Origin: Paenibacillus phytorum | GTDB taxonomy: Bacteria; Bacillota; Bacilli; Paenibacillales; NBRC-103111 | Reading direction: 5' to 3' | NCBI RefSeq assembly: GCF_013141715.1 | Contig: NZ_WHOA01000099.1 | Coordinates: forward strand, 62,001-126,000 | Length of the DNA: 64,000 nt | Shown: positions 43,796 through 51,925 of the stretch, in pieces | Position numbering within the stretch: the first letter of the stretch is position 1 | How the letters are laid out: each line of letters starts with the position of its first letter | Notes under the pieces: model-generated | What the model saw: only the letters and a program-made list of their open reading frames with translations | Database searches by the model: none | What the model was told of the DNA's origin: nothing | Program-made: the position numbers and the translations under genes

Positions 43796-45352
43796 TTACG
43801 CCTCTTCCCTAAATTGGGACGGGGATTTGCCGTAATGGTTTTTAAACAACGAACTGAAATACGGAAAATTGCTGTAACCGACGTCATGTCCGATGTCGAC
43901 GATTTTTCGGTTTGTCGAACGCAACAGCTCCTTCGCCTTTTCCATCCGGTACAATGTGATAAACTTGTTGATGCTGATTCTTTTTTGCTTTTTGAATAAA
44001 TGGCTTAAATAATTTGGCGACAAATAGATCCGTTCGGCTAATAATTCCAAAGACAAATCAGTATTGTATTCGCTTTCAATTATGCGAACAACCTCTTCAA
44101 TTGCTTTCGGCATCGCTTCGGCGCTGGTTCTTCCGGATGATTCGTTTTCCTCCAGGATCGTCAGTACCACTTTGCGTAAATCGTTCAGCTTTGTTGTCCT
44201 ATAAATACTTTCCAAACTCAATTTGAATTTATCCGTGTTCTTTTTGGCAGAAGCGTCGAATATCGCTTTGACGATTTCTGAACAAACATATTTGACGTAA
44301 ATGACGGAATAATGATCGCTGCCCTGCAGAGCGTCAAACAATTGTTCGAACCGCAATCTCGCGATATCATAACGGTTGTGCTGAATATTCAACGTTAGCT
44401 CCTCCAGTCCATCGTTGACCGCTGCGGTAACATCACCTGTGGCAAATGATGTGCGGTTTGCCAGCAGCACCGTTCCTTCGTCGAAAAAAAACTTGTTTTC
44501 CAGCATCGATTCCATCGCGTAATATTCTTTGTACAGCTGTTTCACATCGTCCACCAAACCACTGACCACTATGCAGATTTCCCGTCCGTACTTGTCCCGG
44601 AACCATCGGATCAGTTGCTGTCCGAGATCCGTTAAAGCTTCCAGCGACTCTTCGGCAAAAGCTTCCACGAGCAGCAAACCTTGAAATTCATTCAAATGGA
44701 TGAAATCAAAACCTCGTCGAACCGTTTCCGCAAGCTGACGTTCGAAATCGGGATCGAGCCGGTCAAAAAAACGGCTGCGCGAATCTAGCATCAGCATCCT
44801 CACATAACAATATCCATCGAACCCAGTGATCGGCATGGATAGCTCCCTGTCTTCATCCGCCACTTCGGCTTTGCCGAGAATGAGGTCGGTCATCAGCTTT
44901 TGCTTCTCGTAATGGACCTCTTTCCTATACGCCTCTTCCATCCGCTCCTGCTGCGCCTTCGATTTCAGCTCCTGTTCGCACAATTGGATGACCTGGGACA
45001 CAACCTTAATAAATTCGCTCACCTGAACCGGCTTCAAAATATAGCGGATCGCTTTCAAATCGATCGCCCGCTGAGCATATTCAAACTCACCGTAAGCGCT
45101 CATAAAAATTACTTTAACCGGCCGTCCGAGCTCACGCACCTTTGCTGCAAGCTGCAATCCGTCCATCCCCTTCATCCGGATGTCAGAAAACAATATATCG
45201 ATATCATTGCTTTCGATGTACGCTAGTGCGCTTTCCCCGCTGTCCGCTTCGCTAATCTCCAGGTTCAAGCCGTATTTTTCGATTAAAAACTTGACCCCGT
45301 CCCGTTCGAATTTATCATCGTCGACCACGAGCATTTTCAGCATCGGTTCCAC
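43796..45352 (-). CDS. AraC-type response regulator, YesN type
   Basis: Response regulator of about 518 residues: receiver domain (about 5-125) with DDD at 11-13 and phospho-acceptor D57 in FSDIRMKG, a long central part (130-400), and a C-terminal AraC helix-turn-helix pair (about 415-515; LAERIYLSPNYLSHLFKKQ and IVDIGHDVGYSNFPYFSSLFK). An ATG three codons inside (MLKMLVVDDD) is an alternative start. Gene order regulator then kinase, with three bases between. Expected target is the transporter promoter upstream of 41928. Confidence 0.94.
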   Translation of the reverse strand: MEPMLKMLVVDDDKFERDGVKFLIEKYGLNLEISEADSGESALAYIESNDIDILFSDIRMKGMDGLQLAAKVRELGRPVKVIFMSAYGEFEYAQRAIDLKAIRYILKPVQVSEFIKVVSQVIQLCEQELKSKAQQERMEEAYRKEVHYEKQKLMTDLILGKAEVADEDRELSMPITGFDGYCYVRMLMLDSRSRFFDRLDPDFERQLAETVRRGFDFIHLNEFQGLLLVEAFAEESLEALTDLGQQLIRWFRDKYGREICIVVSGLVDDVKQLYKEYYAMESMLENKFFFDEGTVLLANRTSFATGDVTAAVNDGLEELTLNIQHNRYDIARLRFEQLFDALQGSDHYSVIYVKYVCSEIVKAIFDASAKKNTDKFKLSLESIYRTTKLNDLRKVVLTILEENESSGRTSAEAMPKAIEEVVRIIESEYNTDLSLELLAERIYLSPNYLSHLFKKQKRISINKFITLYRMEKAKELLRSTNRKIVDIGHDVGYSNFPYFSSLFKNHYGKSPSQFREEA

Positions 45353-45439
45353 CGCCTTTCACGCAAAAAAATAGTATTTACAAAAGGAGTTTACCATAAA
45401 ATGTAGGGGAGAAAAAAGTTGGAATTTCATCACATAGCC

Positions 45440-46093
45440 TCAAAGTGTCATAGCATGCCCATGCCGTGCTAAATACGCTTCCTTTTCTTTATAATCCGGC
45501 ATAATGCTACCTACACGTCTCCAAAATGATCGATCATGATTCATATGAAGGAGATGACATAGCTCATGAATGATGACATAATCAATAACTTCAATTGGAG
45601 CCATGGCTAACCGATAATTAAAGGTTATTTTTTTATCCGAGCTGCAGCTTCCCCACTTGGTTTTTGACTCATCTACCTCAATCGTTTTGGGCTTTACTTT
45701 TAGTTGTGTTTGATAAATTTTGATTCGTTCCCCAATAATCTTCTTGCAGCTTGAGAAATAGAACTTCTTAAGTTTCATTTTCAATTCTTCTTCATTTAGC
45801 TCATTCGTCTCAATTAACTCATGGAGATAATAATATTTCCCAAGATGAAGGAACTTTCCGTTATCTTGATACTCTCTTGTCTTCGGGGTTTCTCGAGCTT
45901 CCGCTATGAGTTGTAATTTCTCCAAAATCGTTTTACCATGATGTTTCACAGCACTCATAACCATCTCTTTACTTGTATCATTAGGAGCTTTAACGGTAAT
46001 GAAACCCATAGAATCAATATGAATCGAAATCTTTTTTCTAATTCCATATTGAACATTAAATTCTATCGTATTATTTTCAAATTCAATTTTCAT
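45440..46093 (-). CDS. YgjP-like (DUF45) zinc metalloprotease domain protein
   Basis: Protein of 217 residues with the YgjP/WLM-type metallopeptidase signature IIHELCHLLHMNH: H176, E177, H180 and H186 are the zinc and catalytic residues. The segment KTKWGSCSSDKKITFNYRLA before it is a family marker. Cytoplasmic. Biological role of this family is not established; members are often linked to restriction-modification or stress loci, but none is seen here. It follows the regulator gene with no shared transcript apparent. Confidence 0.85.
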   Translation of the reverse strand: MKIEFENNTIEFNVQYGIRKKISIHIDSMGFITVKAPNDTSKEMVMSAVKHHGKTILEKLQLIAEARETPKTREYQDNGKFLHLGKYYYLHELIETNELNEEELKMKLKKFYFSSCKKIIGERIKIYQTQLKVKPKTIEVDESKTKWGSCSSDKKITFNYRLAMAPIEVIDYVIIHELCHLLHMNHDRSFWRRVGSIMPDYKEKEAYLARHGHAMTL

Positions 46094-46199
46094 ATCATCA
46101 TTGTTCCTATTATGTTATTTATTAATTGTATTAGTATCAAATCATTAATCCGTTTAATTTGCAATGCTGGAGTCCTTTTATATTTGTTAAAATCAATAG

Positions 46200-46238
46200 A
46201 AAACGCTTGATCCCTTAGTTTAAGGACCAAGCGTTTTT
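46200..46238 (-). terminator. terminator of the FMN reductase gene
   Basis: AAAACGCTTG / CAAGCGTTTT hairpin with a loop of about 18 and T-rich sequence after it. Twenty bases after the stop of the FMN reductase gene, so an apparent 67-codon frame across it is unlikely to be real. Confidence 0.85.
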
Positions 46239-46259
46239 TATCTGGTGATAGTTTAGTAC

Positions 46260-46796
46260 CTACTTGCGTAGTGTTTGAAGCGCTCCACTCCATGCGATCA
46301 CTTGATCCAGCATAAGTTTAATATTATTGAGATGTAATTCGGCTGGCTTAAATGTGCTATAGTTCTCAAAATCGGTAAAAATCGATAAGGTTGGATGTGC
46401 TTTCACATCAGCAACTAGTAGCTCTCCTAATATCCCTCTCAGATGTTCCGCCGCTCGTGCCCCGCCAGTTGACCCATAACTAATGATACCCGCAGCTTTG
46501 TTATTCCATTCCTCACGTGCTAAATCGAGTGCATTTTTTAAAGCACCAGTAATGCTGTGGTTGTATTCCGGCGTAATAAATATATAACCATCAAGACTGT
46601 TCAATTTTTCAGTCCAATTTTTGATTTGTTCTTCGCTACCCGCGTCACCAAAAAAGGGTAATTTGTAGTCTGCGATATCCACTATCTCGTAGCTTGCATC
46701 TCCTCGTTTATCTGCAATTTCTTTGACCCAATTTCCCACTTGCGGACTCACCCGTCCAGGTCTTGTACTTCCCAATATGATTCCAATTTTCAGCAT
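46260..46796 (-). CDS. NADPH-dependent FMN reductase
   Basis: Flavodoxin-fold reductase of 178 residues. GSTRPGR near residue 10 binds the FMN phosphate and TPEYNHSITGALKNALD is the second conserved flavin loop. Members reduce quinones, azo compounds or chromate using NAD(P)H. A paralogue begins at 63867. Stands with the tandem SnoaL-like genes upstream in the same direction; a common stress or xenobiotic role is possible but not shown. Confidence 0.9.
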   Translation of the reverse strand: MLKIGIILGSTRPGRVSPQVGNWVKEIADKRGDASYEIVDIADYKLPFFGDAGSEEQIKNWTEKLNSLDGYIFITPEYNHSITGALKNALDLAREEWNNKAAGIISYGSTGGARAAEHLRGILGELLVADVKAHPTLSIFTDFENYSTFKPAELHLNNIKLMLDQVIAWSGALQTLRK

Positions 46797-46833
46797 ATAA
46801 AGAGCCTCCTCATGAATTTCTATTTTGAGTTAA

Positions 46834-47235
46834 TTAGTTGCCTTGTATTTGGCGCCACATTGTCATCATATCGATCCAACCACGATGTTCGGCAATCTTA
46901 CCTTCTACGACTCGATATTGACGGTAAAGCGTGACATCAATGGAATTCCCCGAAGGTGAGTTTCCAAAAAACACCCCTTTATGCGTACCTTTCACAACCA
47001 TTCTTACGATTACCTTTTCCCCTTGGGCTATGATCTCTTCCACTGTGTAGAGTTTATCAGGAAACGCCTCTAATATTTTTCCAGCAAATTGTTTCAGACC
47101 TTCTTTTGATTGATAAGAGTGTTCTTGATAATCGGTTGACAAAAATTGTTCCGTACAATCCATATCACTTTGATTCCAAAAAGCCTCGATAAACGCTGAT
47201 ACCGTCTCAATATTTTTCTGTTCAATAGTTATCAC
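46834..47235 (-). CDS. SnoaL-like ester cyclase family protein (full-length copy)
   Basis: Small NTF2-fold protein of 133 residues, matching the SnoaL/ester cyclase family (typical opening IEQKNIETVSAFIEAFWNQ, core HKGVFFGNSPSGNSIDV, end GKIAEHRGWID). Such proteins form a cone-shaped pocket; the family includes polyketide cyclases and many with unknown substrate. The gene is in tandem with a close paralogue upstream (47299-47646) that lacks 18 residues. ATG preceded by GGAGATG. Confidence 0.85.
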   Translation of the reverse strand: MITIEQKNIETVSAFIEAFWNQSDMDCTEQFLSTDYQEHSYQSKEGLKQFAGKILEAFPDKLYTVEEIIAQGEKVIVRMVVKGTHKGVFFGNSPSGNSIDVTLYRQYRVVEGKIAEHRGWIDMMTMWRQIQGN

Positions 47236-47298
47236 AATAAAACATCTCCTTTTTTATATGTTTGCCTTTATTATCATATTGTTGTTCTGAATCTGAAG

Positions 47299-47646
47299 TT
47301 AATTGGCTTTAATTTGAGGCAAAAGTGTCGCTGTATCGAACCATCCACGATGCTCAACAATCTGGCCATCTACTACACGAAATTCACGAAACTGAGTGGC
47401 CTTTACGGAATTGCCTGTAGGTGAATTTCCTGCAAACGTACCTTTATGCGTACCAGTCATAAATATTCTAGCTATTACCTTCTCTCCTTGGGCAATGACC
47501 TCTTCCACTGCGTAGTGTTTATCAGGAAATGCCTCCCCTATTTGTTTAGAAAAGAATTGATCGGTGGAATCCAAATCATTTTGATTGGAAAAAGCCTCAA
47601 TAAACGCGGTTACCGTTTCAATGTTCTTCTGTTCAATCGTTTTCAT
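47299..47646 (-). CDS. SnoaL-like protein, tandem paralogue with internal deletion
   Basis: 115 residues, clearly a duplicate of the downstream gene: both open with IEQKNIETV and share AFPDK, VEEVIAQGEKVI and GTHKG segments. This copy lacks 18 residues between DQFFS and KQIGEAFPDK, the stretch that in the full copy is TDYQEHSYQSKEGLKQFA. The loss is in frame but removes the helix and strand that usually line the pocket, so it may be inactive. The ribosome binding site and start region are also duplicated. Confidence 0.8.
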   Translation of the reverse strand: MKTIEQKNIETVTAFIEAFSNQNDLDSTDQFFSKQIGEAFPDKHYAVEEVIAQGEKVIARIFMTGTHKGTFAGNSPTGNSVKATQFREFRVVDGQIVEHRGWFDTATLLPQIKAN

Positions 47647-47759
47647 AGTAAAACATCTCCTTTTTTGTACTTACATGAAATACTTTGAGTCAACAATGTT
47701 TTGGAGCGATTATGTTAAAATAACTAGTCGAGTTAGATGGGTCTATTTGTCGCCGGCTG

Positions 47760-47777
47760 ACAAACAAACTTGTTTGT
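47760..47777. promoter_or_regulatory. TetR-like operator palindrome
   Basis: ACAAACAA-AC-TTGTTTGT, perfect 8-base arms. It lies in the space between the divergent SnoaL-like and ArsR-SRPBCC genes, next to promoter-like sequence, and looks like a TetR-family operator. No TetR gene is in the window. Confidence 0.55.
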
Positions 47778-47785
47778 GCTAATAT

Positions 47786-47810
47786 GTGACTATACTGTCA
47801 CCTTTATAAT
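47786..47810 (+). promoter_or_regulatory. promoter region with ArsR-type dyad for the ArsR-SRPBCC gene
   Basis: TATAAT at 47805-47810 is a good -10; just upstream is the dyad GTGAC-tatact-GTCAC (47786-47801), covering the spacer. The dyad is a candidate autoregulatory site for the ArsR domain. Confidence 0.45.
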
Positions 47811-47848
47811 ACGTTACCATTAAGTCACATGTCAAGGGTGAAAAAAGC

Positions 47849-47893
47849 ATGCTCGTAAGTAAACTGTTAGAAGGAGGTGTTCCAAATAGATAA
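47849..47893 (+). CDS. 14-codon leader peptide overlapping the ArsR-SRPBCC gene
   Basis: ATG at 47849 with AAGGGTG nine bases upstream encodes MLVSKLLEGGVPNR and stops at TAA 47891-47893, inside the start region of the ArsR-SRPBCC gene but in another frame. It may couple translation into a gene with a poor start codon. Very short, so it could be chance. Confidence 0.3.
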   Translation: MLVSKLLEGGVPNR

Positions 47894-48653
47894 CGATATA
47901 TTTAAGGCACTTGCTGATCCCAGCCGTCGCACACTCTTAGACTTGCTTCACGCAACTGATGGGCGAACGTTGAACGATCTTTGTACCCCTTTGCAAATGT
48001 CAAGATTCGGTGTAATGAAGCATCTTAATATTCTCGAGGAAGCTAACCTCATAACCACCAGAAAAGTTGGCAGAGAAAAGCTGCATTATCTAAATTCTGT
48101 CCCCATACGGCAAATTTACGACCGCTGGGTTAGCAAATACGCCGAACCCTGGGCTATCGAATTAACATCACTTAAAAACGAATTGGAGCGTGAAACGAAT
48201 ATGGAAAACAAACCTAGGCATGTTAACCGAATTGCTATTAAAGCGACACCCGAACAAGTGTGGCAAGCCATTACAGATCCGTCCAAGACATCAAAGTTTT
48301 GGTACAATTGCGCAATCCGATCCAACTGGGAAATTGGCTCCTCTTTCGAACTATGGAACCCAGAGGAGAAAAAACTAGCAGATGGGATCATTCTCGAAAT
48401 ATCTCCTCCACATAAGCTGGTTATGAGTTGGCAGTTCCCCGCGTTTCCAGACACGGCCTCTGAGAGCCCTTCACGTATTACGTGGGAAATCGATTCTCAT
48501 ACTGAGTTAGTCGGTGTGACCCTCGTAACAGTCGTGCATGATGAATTCGAACAAGCAATAAACACCGCAAAGATTCTTGAAATGGGGTTACCTATTGTAC
48601 TTTCGGGAATGAAGACATTGCTTGAAACTGGGTCAACACTTTCCAGTGATTGA
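47877..48653 (+). CDS. ArsR HTH-SRPBCC (AHSA1) fusion protein
   Basis: 258 residues: an ArsR winged helix-turn-helix (about 6-95; ALADPSRRTLLDLLHATDG, QMSRFGVMKHLNILEEANLI) joined to an AHSA1/SRPBCC ligand-pocket domain (about 115-255). Such fusions act as regulators or stress proteins with a hydrophobic ligand. The start is odd: AAGGAGG (47871-47877) is followed eight bases later by ATA at 47886, exactly where ATG would be expected by homology (ATA-GAT-AAC-GAT-ATA-TTT). The GTG at 47877 is inside the ribosome binding site, so it is a poor start. I give 47877 as the formal start. Confidence 0.82.
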   Translation: MFQIDNDIFKALADPSRRTLLDLLHATDGRTLNDLCTPLQMSRFGVMKHLNILEEANLITTRKVGREKLHYLNSVPIRQIYDRWVSKYAEPWAIELTSLKNELERETNMENKPRHVNRIAIKATPEQVWQAITDPSKTSKFWYNCAIRSNWEIGSSFELWNPEEKKLADGIILEISPPHKLVMSWQFPAFPDTASESPSRITWEIDSHTELVGVTLVTVVHDEFEQAINTAKILEMGLPIVLSGMKTLLETGSTLSSD

Positions 48654-48671
48654 TAATAGTAAACAGGAAAA

Positions 48672-48703
48672 CGACGCTTCTTTATAGGAGCGTCGCTTTA
48701 TTC
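48672..48703 (+). terminator. terminator of the ArsR-SRPBCC gene
   Basis: CGACGCT / AGCGTCG hairpin followed by CTTTATT, about 20 bases after the stop. Confidence 0.75.
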
Positions 48704-48789
48704 AACTTGGTACCTTGAGTTAGGCTTACACTTCTCGAATAAATGGCTTGATCTTGGAAACTCTAATTTCTATGAAAGGAGGTTCATAC

Positions 48790-48942
48790 ATGGTTGAGTA
48801 CACAAATATCCAAGATAATTCCGAAGAAATAATGAATTGTATCGTTAACTGCGACACCAACACCGAGCAAGATCAGAAAAAAGTAGATAAAAACCTTTTG
48901 AGCAGTATCCCGAACGAAGAAGAATATATCGATGAACCTTAA
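48790..48942 (+). CDS. 50-residue acidic protein of unknown function
   Basis: Short gene with a strong AGGAGG seven bases before the ATG at 48790 and a good terminator right after the stop. The product is acidic (many D/E), has two cysteines close together (CIVNC), and no membrane helix. The frame extends a further 14 codons up without a ribosome binding site. Family not recognised; the signals around it make it a credible gene. Confidence 0.6.
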   Translation: MVEYTNIQDNSEEIMNCIVNCDTNTEQDQKKVDKNLLSSIPNEEEYIDEP

Positions 48943-48948
48943 TTCGTC

Positions 48949-48975
48949 AACCGCCAAACATGGCGGTTTTATTTT
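48949..48975 (+). terminator. terminator of the 50-residue protein gene
   Basis: AACCGCCA / TGGCGGTT stem with a four-base loop, then TTATTTTATTT. It also lies just beyond the GH30 gene end on the other strand. Confidence 0.9.
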
Positions 48976-49004
48976 ATTTATGACTGCATTCTGGATATCT
49001 CGCC

Positions 49005-50468
49005 TTACTTCGTGCCTCTCTTCTCTCCCGTCCATATAAATGTTGCTGCCGCGCCAGCAGGAAGCGTGTAGGAGAAGGCATTCCCTCCCTGCTGCACCTT
49101 GAACGATCGGCTCTCCGCAGCCGAATTAAACGCGATGAGTACCTCGGATCCATCAGGATTTCGGAAAGCGACATCCTCGATATTTCCACTTCCGAGCGTA
49201 TTCGAATCAATCCTATATGCTCCTGCCCTTACAAACTTACTCGCATGCCCAAATGCATAAAACTCCGGGTTATAAGAGATCGCCCCGGTCTTCTGATCGA
49301 TTTTCACGAAGCCGCGACAGTTGGGACATCCACCGTTCTTGGGTCCGAACGATTCATCAAGGGCCAAATTCCACTTCAGCACCGTTTTTGCCCAAAAACG
49401 AGTCGAGCCTATGATAAGGTTCTGCATATCCCATTTCAGACTGCCTGCGAAATCAGGTGCCCATTCTCCACCCGAGCTCTCTGTGAAGTAAATGTCTTTG
49501 TTCGGGAACAAATCGTGCACCTTCTGTTGGCTGGACACTTCTCCTGCATAACCGTGGAACGCCGATCCAGCAATGTATTTGCTTGTTTCCGGGTCGATCA
49601 GAATCTGTATCGGATAGTAAGGTTCATCCCAGTTGTGATCCCATATCACGATCTTCGTTCCAAGCTTTGCTTTCTCGAAAGCTGGACCCAGATGGGATTT
49701 GATAAAATTGGCTTGATCCGCCGGTTCCATCCTCATGCCCGGGTATCCATCAGGCTCGAAGTGGGGCTCATTCTGCGGCGTTATAGCATCGATTGACAGC
49801 CCTTCTGCTGCATAGGCCTGAACGAACTTCGTGAAATACTCAGCGTAGGCTTGATAAAAGTCCGGATTCAAGCTTCCTTTAATCAAGGAGCCAGACGTCT
49901 TCATCCAGGCCGGTGCGCTCCAGGGAGAACCCATGATTTTCAAATCCGGATTGAGTTCCTTTGCCTTGTGGAGAGTCGGGATGATGTAAGATTTGTCATA
50001 ATCGATCGAAAAGCTCTGCAGCTTCGGATCCGTCTGCCCTTCTGGCATATCATCGTACGTGTAGCTCTTTAACGAGAAATCCGTGGCTCCCATTGGGAGC
50101 CGCAAATAACTAATGCCGATGCCTTGCTTATGATCGAACAACTTATTCATCAGATCGCTTCTTTGCTCAGGATTCAGCTTGTTCGCAATCAACCAGGCGG
50201 ACGAATCCGTCATAGCCGCACCGAAACCGTCGATCTGCTGATACACCTTCTCTCCATAGATGACAATGGTAGAATCATTCGGTGTGTTGTCCTTTACCCA
50301 AGCCAGATCCGCTTCTTGATGAAGCAGCTTACTTTGATCGGCTGTGGTAATCCACACGTTCACTGGGCTTTGCGATGAATGAAGACCGTACTTAAGGAAG
50401 CCGAGCATCGCTATCAGGACAATGATAATGCCCACCACAATCGGTGTTCGCATTAATTTTCTCATCAT
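49005..50468 (-). CDS. GH30 family glycoside hydrolase with N-terminal membrane anchor
   Basis: 487 residues from the ATG at 50468. One N-terminal helix (IVVGIIIVLIAMLGFLKYG) exports or anchors it outside the cell. Catalytic residues of GH30: acid/base E234 in TPQNEPHF and nucleophile E330 in FTESSGG; the C-terminal beta-sandwich (about 390-480) is the GH30 side domain. GH30 includes beta-glucosidases, beta-1,6-glucanases and galactanases; I cannot fix the specificity. The start overlaps the stop of the next GH30 gene by four bases (ATGA), so the two are translated together. The two GH30s are about half identical. Confidence 0.9.
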   Translation of the reverse strand: MMRKLMRTPIVVGIIIVLIAMLGFLKYGLHSSQSPVNVWITTADQSKLLHQEADLAWVKDNTPNDSTIVIYGEKVYQQIDGFGAAMTDSSAWLIANKLNPEQRSDLMNKLFDHKQGIGISYLRLPMGATDFSLKSYTYDDMPEGQTDPKLQSFSIDYDKSYIIPTLHKAKELNPDLKIMGSPWSAPAWMKTSGSLIKGSLNPDFYQAYAEYFTKFVQAYAAEGLSIDAITPQNEPHFEPDGYPGMRMEPADQANFIKSHLGPAFEKAKLGTKIVIWDHNWDEPYYPIQILIDPETSKYIAGSAFHGYAGEVSSQQKVHDLFPNKDIYFTESSGGEWAPDFAGSLKWDMQNLIIGSTRFWAKTVLKWNLALDESFGPKNGGCPNCRGFVKIDQKTGAISYNPEFYAFGHASKFVRAGAYRIDSNTLGSGNIEDVAFRNPDGSEVLIAFNSAAESRSFKVQQGGNAFSYTLPAGAAATFIWTGEKRGTK

Positions 50469-51814
50469 TGTTCCCACTTAAAAGTAACGGCCGCTTCCCC
50501 ATCAATCTTGTATTCGAAAGTCCTTTCATGGATTGCAACGGCGAACGTTTTCGGCTTCGTCGTTCGATTTGAAACAATCAACACCTTGGAACCATCCTCA
50601 TTGCGAAACGCTACCGTTTCCAAGTCATCTTCAAACGTATTCGAGTCGATTCGATAAGCACCCGGACTCACGAACTTACTTATATGGCCGAGAGTGTAGT
50701 AATCAAGATTATACGTAAGCTCTCCTGTCTGCTGATTGATCTTGACCACGCCGCGGCACGTGCTTCGCGACAGAACGGTAGGCCCGTTGTTCTCATCCAA
50801 AGCTATGTTCCACCAAATAACAGACTTCGACCAGTTTCTTGTCGTGCGGATTACATGCTTCATTTGGTCCATGAAAGCGTCGTGGAACGGCGGAATCCAC
50901 TGCCCTCCGGACGCCTCGGTAAACCAAACATCCTTGTCCGGGAACTGTTCCTTGATCTGCGACATCACCTCATGCCGTCCCCCATACACGTGCCATGCGG
51001 TTCCAGCGACATACTTGCTTGCTTCGGGGTCTTCGTAGATCTTGCGTGGATGGCCGGGAACATCCCAGTTATGGTCATAGCACATGATCTTGGTCGGTTG
51101 CTCCCGCTTAGCCAGCCGTGGTCCCAAATGTGACTTGATAAACGCGGCTTCTTCTGCCGGCTTCACAATCATACCCGGGTATTCCTTCGGCTCGTAGCCA
51201 GGCTCATTTTGCATGGTAACCGCATAGATCGGAATCCCCTCCGCTTGATAGGCATCTAGGAACTTGATGAAATAATCTGCGTAAACCCCGTAGCAATCCG
51301 GCTTCAACGTGCCGCCGATCATCGCGTCGGATGTCTTCATCCAGCCCGGTGCGCTCCATGGCGAAGCCATCACCTTCAGCTCAGTGTTCAGCTGCAAAGC
51401 CTGATGGAGAACAGGTAAAATGTAATTCCGATCGTGATCGATAGAAAACCGTGCAAGCTCATAGTCGCTTTCTCCAGGCTCAACATCGTCATAGCTATAG
51501 ATCTTCCACGCGAAATCACTAGCTCCCATCGGCTGACGTATGAACGAAACCCCAATACCCTCTTCCCGGTCAAATAGCTTCCTCATAAGTTCATCCCTAA
51601 GCTCCTCAGATAAAGCATGAACCACTAGCCAGGCCGAGGCATCGGTAAAAGAAGCTCCAAAACCGTCCATCTGTTGATAGGTGACCGCCTCGTCAATGGT
51701 GATGACGTAATCAGTAATCTCCTTATTGCTTCCAGAAAATGGAATCGATTCCATATGCGCCAGTTTTTTCGACTCATCAATCGTCGTTTGCCATACTTGT
51801 ATGTTGCTCATCAT
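50465..51814 (-). CDS. GH30 family glycoside hydrolase, cytoplasmic form
   Basis: 449 residues from the ATG at 51814 (GAGGAG five bases upstream); the longer open frame has no support. No signal peptide. Catalytic residues: E204 in TMQNEPGYEP and E300 in FTEASGG. Paired with the exported GH30 downstream: one outside and one inside the cell would let the bacterium cut the polymer and then the imported oligosaccharide. Sits right after the binding-protein gene of the same cassette, across a hairpin. Confidence 0.92.
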   Translation of the reverse strand: MMSNIQVWQTTIDESKKLAHMESIPFSGSNKEITDYVITIDEAVTYQQMDGFGASFTDASAWLVVHALSEELRDELMRKLFDREEGIGVSFIRQPMGASDFAWKIYSYDDVEPGESDYELARFSIDHDRNYILPVLHQALQLNTELKVMASPWSAPGWMKTSDAMIGGTLKPDCYGVYADYFIKFLDAYQAEGIPIYAVTMQNEPGYEPKEYPGMIVKPAEEAAFIKSHLGPRLAKREQPTKIMCYDHNWDVPGHPRKIYEDPEASKYVAGTAWHVYGGRHEVMSQIKEQFPDKDVWFTEASGGQWIPPFHDAFMDQMKHVIRTTRNWSKSVIWWNIALDENNGPTVLSRSTCRGVVKINQQTGELTYNLDYYTLGHISKFVSPGAYRIDSNTFEDDLETVAFRNEDGSKVLIVSNRTTKPKTFAVAIHERTFEYKIDGEAAVTFKWEQ

Positions 51815-51834
51815 GTCAGCTCCTCTACAGATTC

Positions 51835-51858
51835 TAAAAAACAAGAGGCCAACGGCCT
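51835..51858 (-). terminator. hairpin/attenuator between binding protein and GH30 genes
   Basis: AGGCC-gtt-GGCCT stem on the minus strand followed by CTTGTTTTTT. It is about 70 bases after the stop of the binding-protein gene, so it probably reduces expression of the GH30 genes relative to it. Confidence 0.7.
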
Positions 51859-51925
51859 GCGCAAGCGTTAACGCCGGCTGCTGCCCTTTCGGCCCCATGC
51901 TCTTTACTTGTTTGTTATTCTATTC

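Noticed and set aside
46090..46293. 67-codon frame overlapping the end of the FMN reductase gene and the start of the YgjP-like gene
   Set aside because: It runs through a strong terminator hairpin, has no ribosome binding site and no recognisable sequence.
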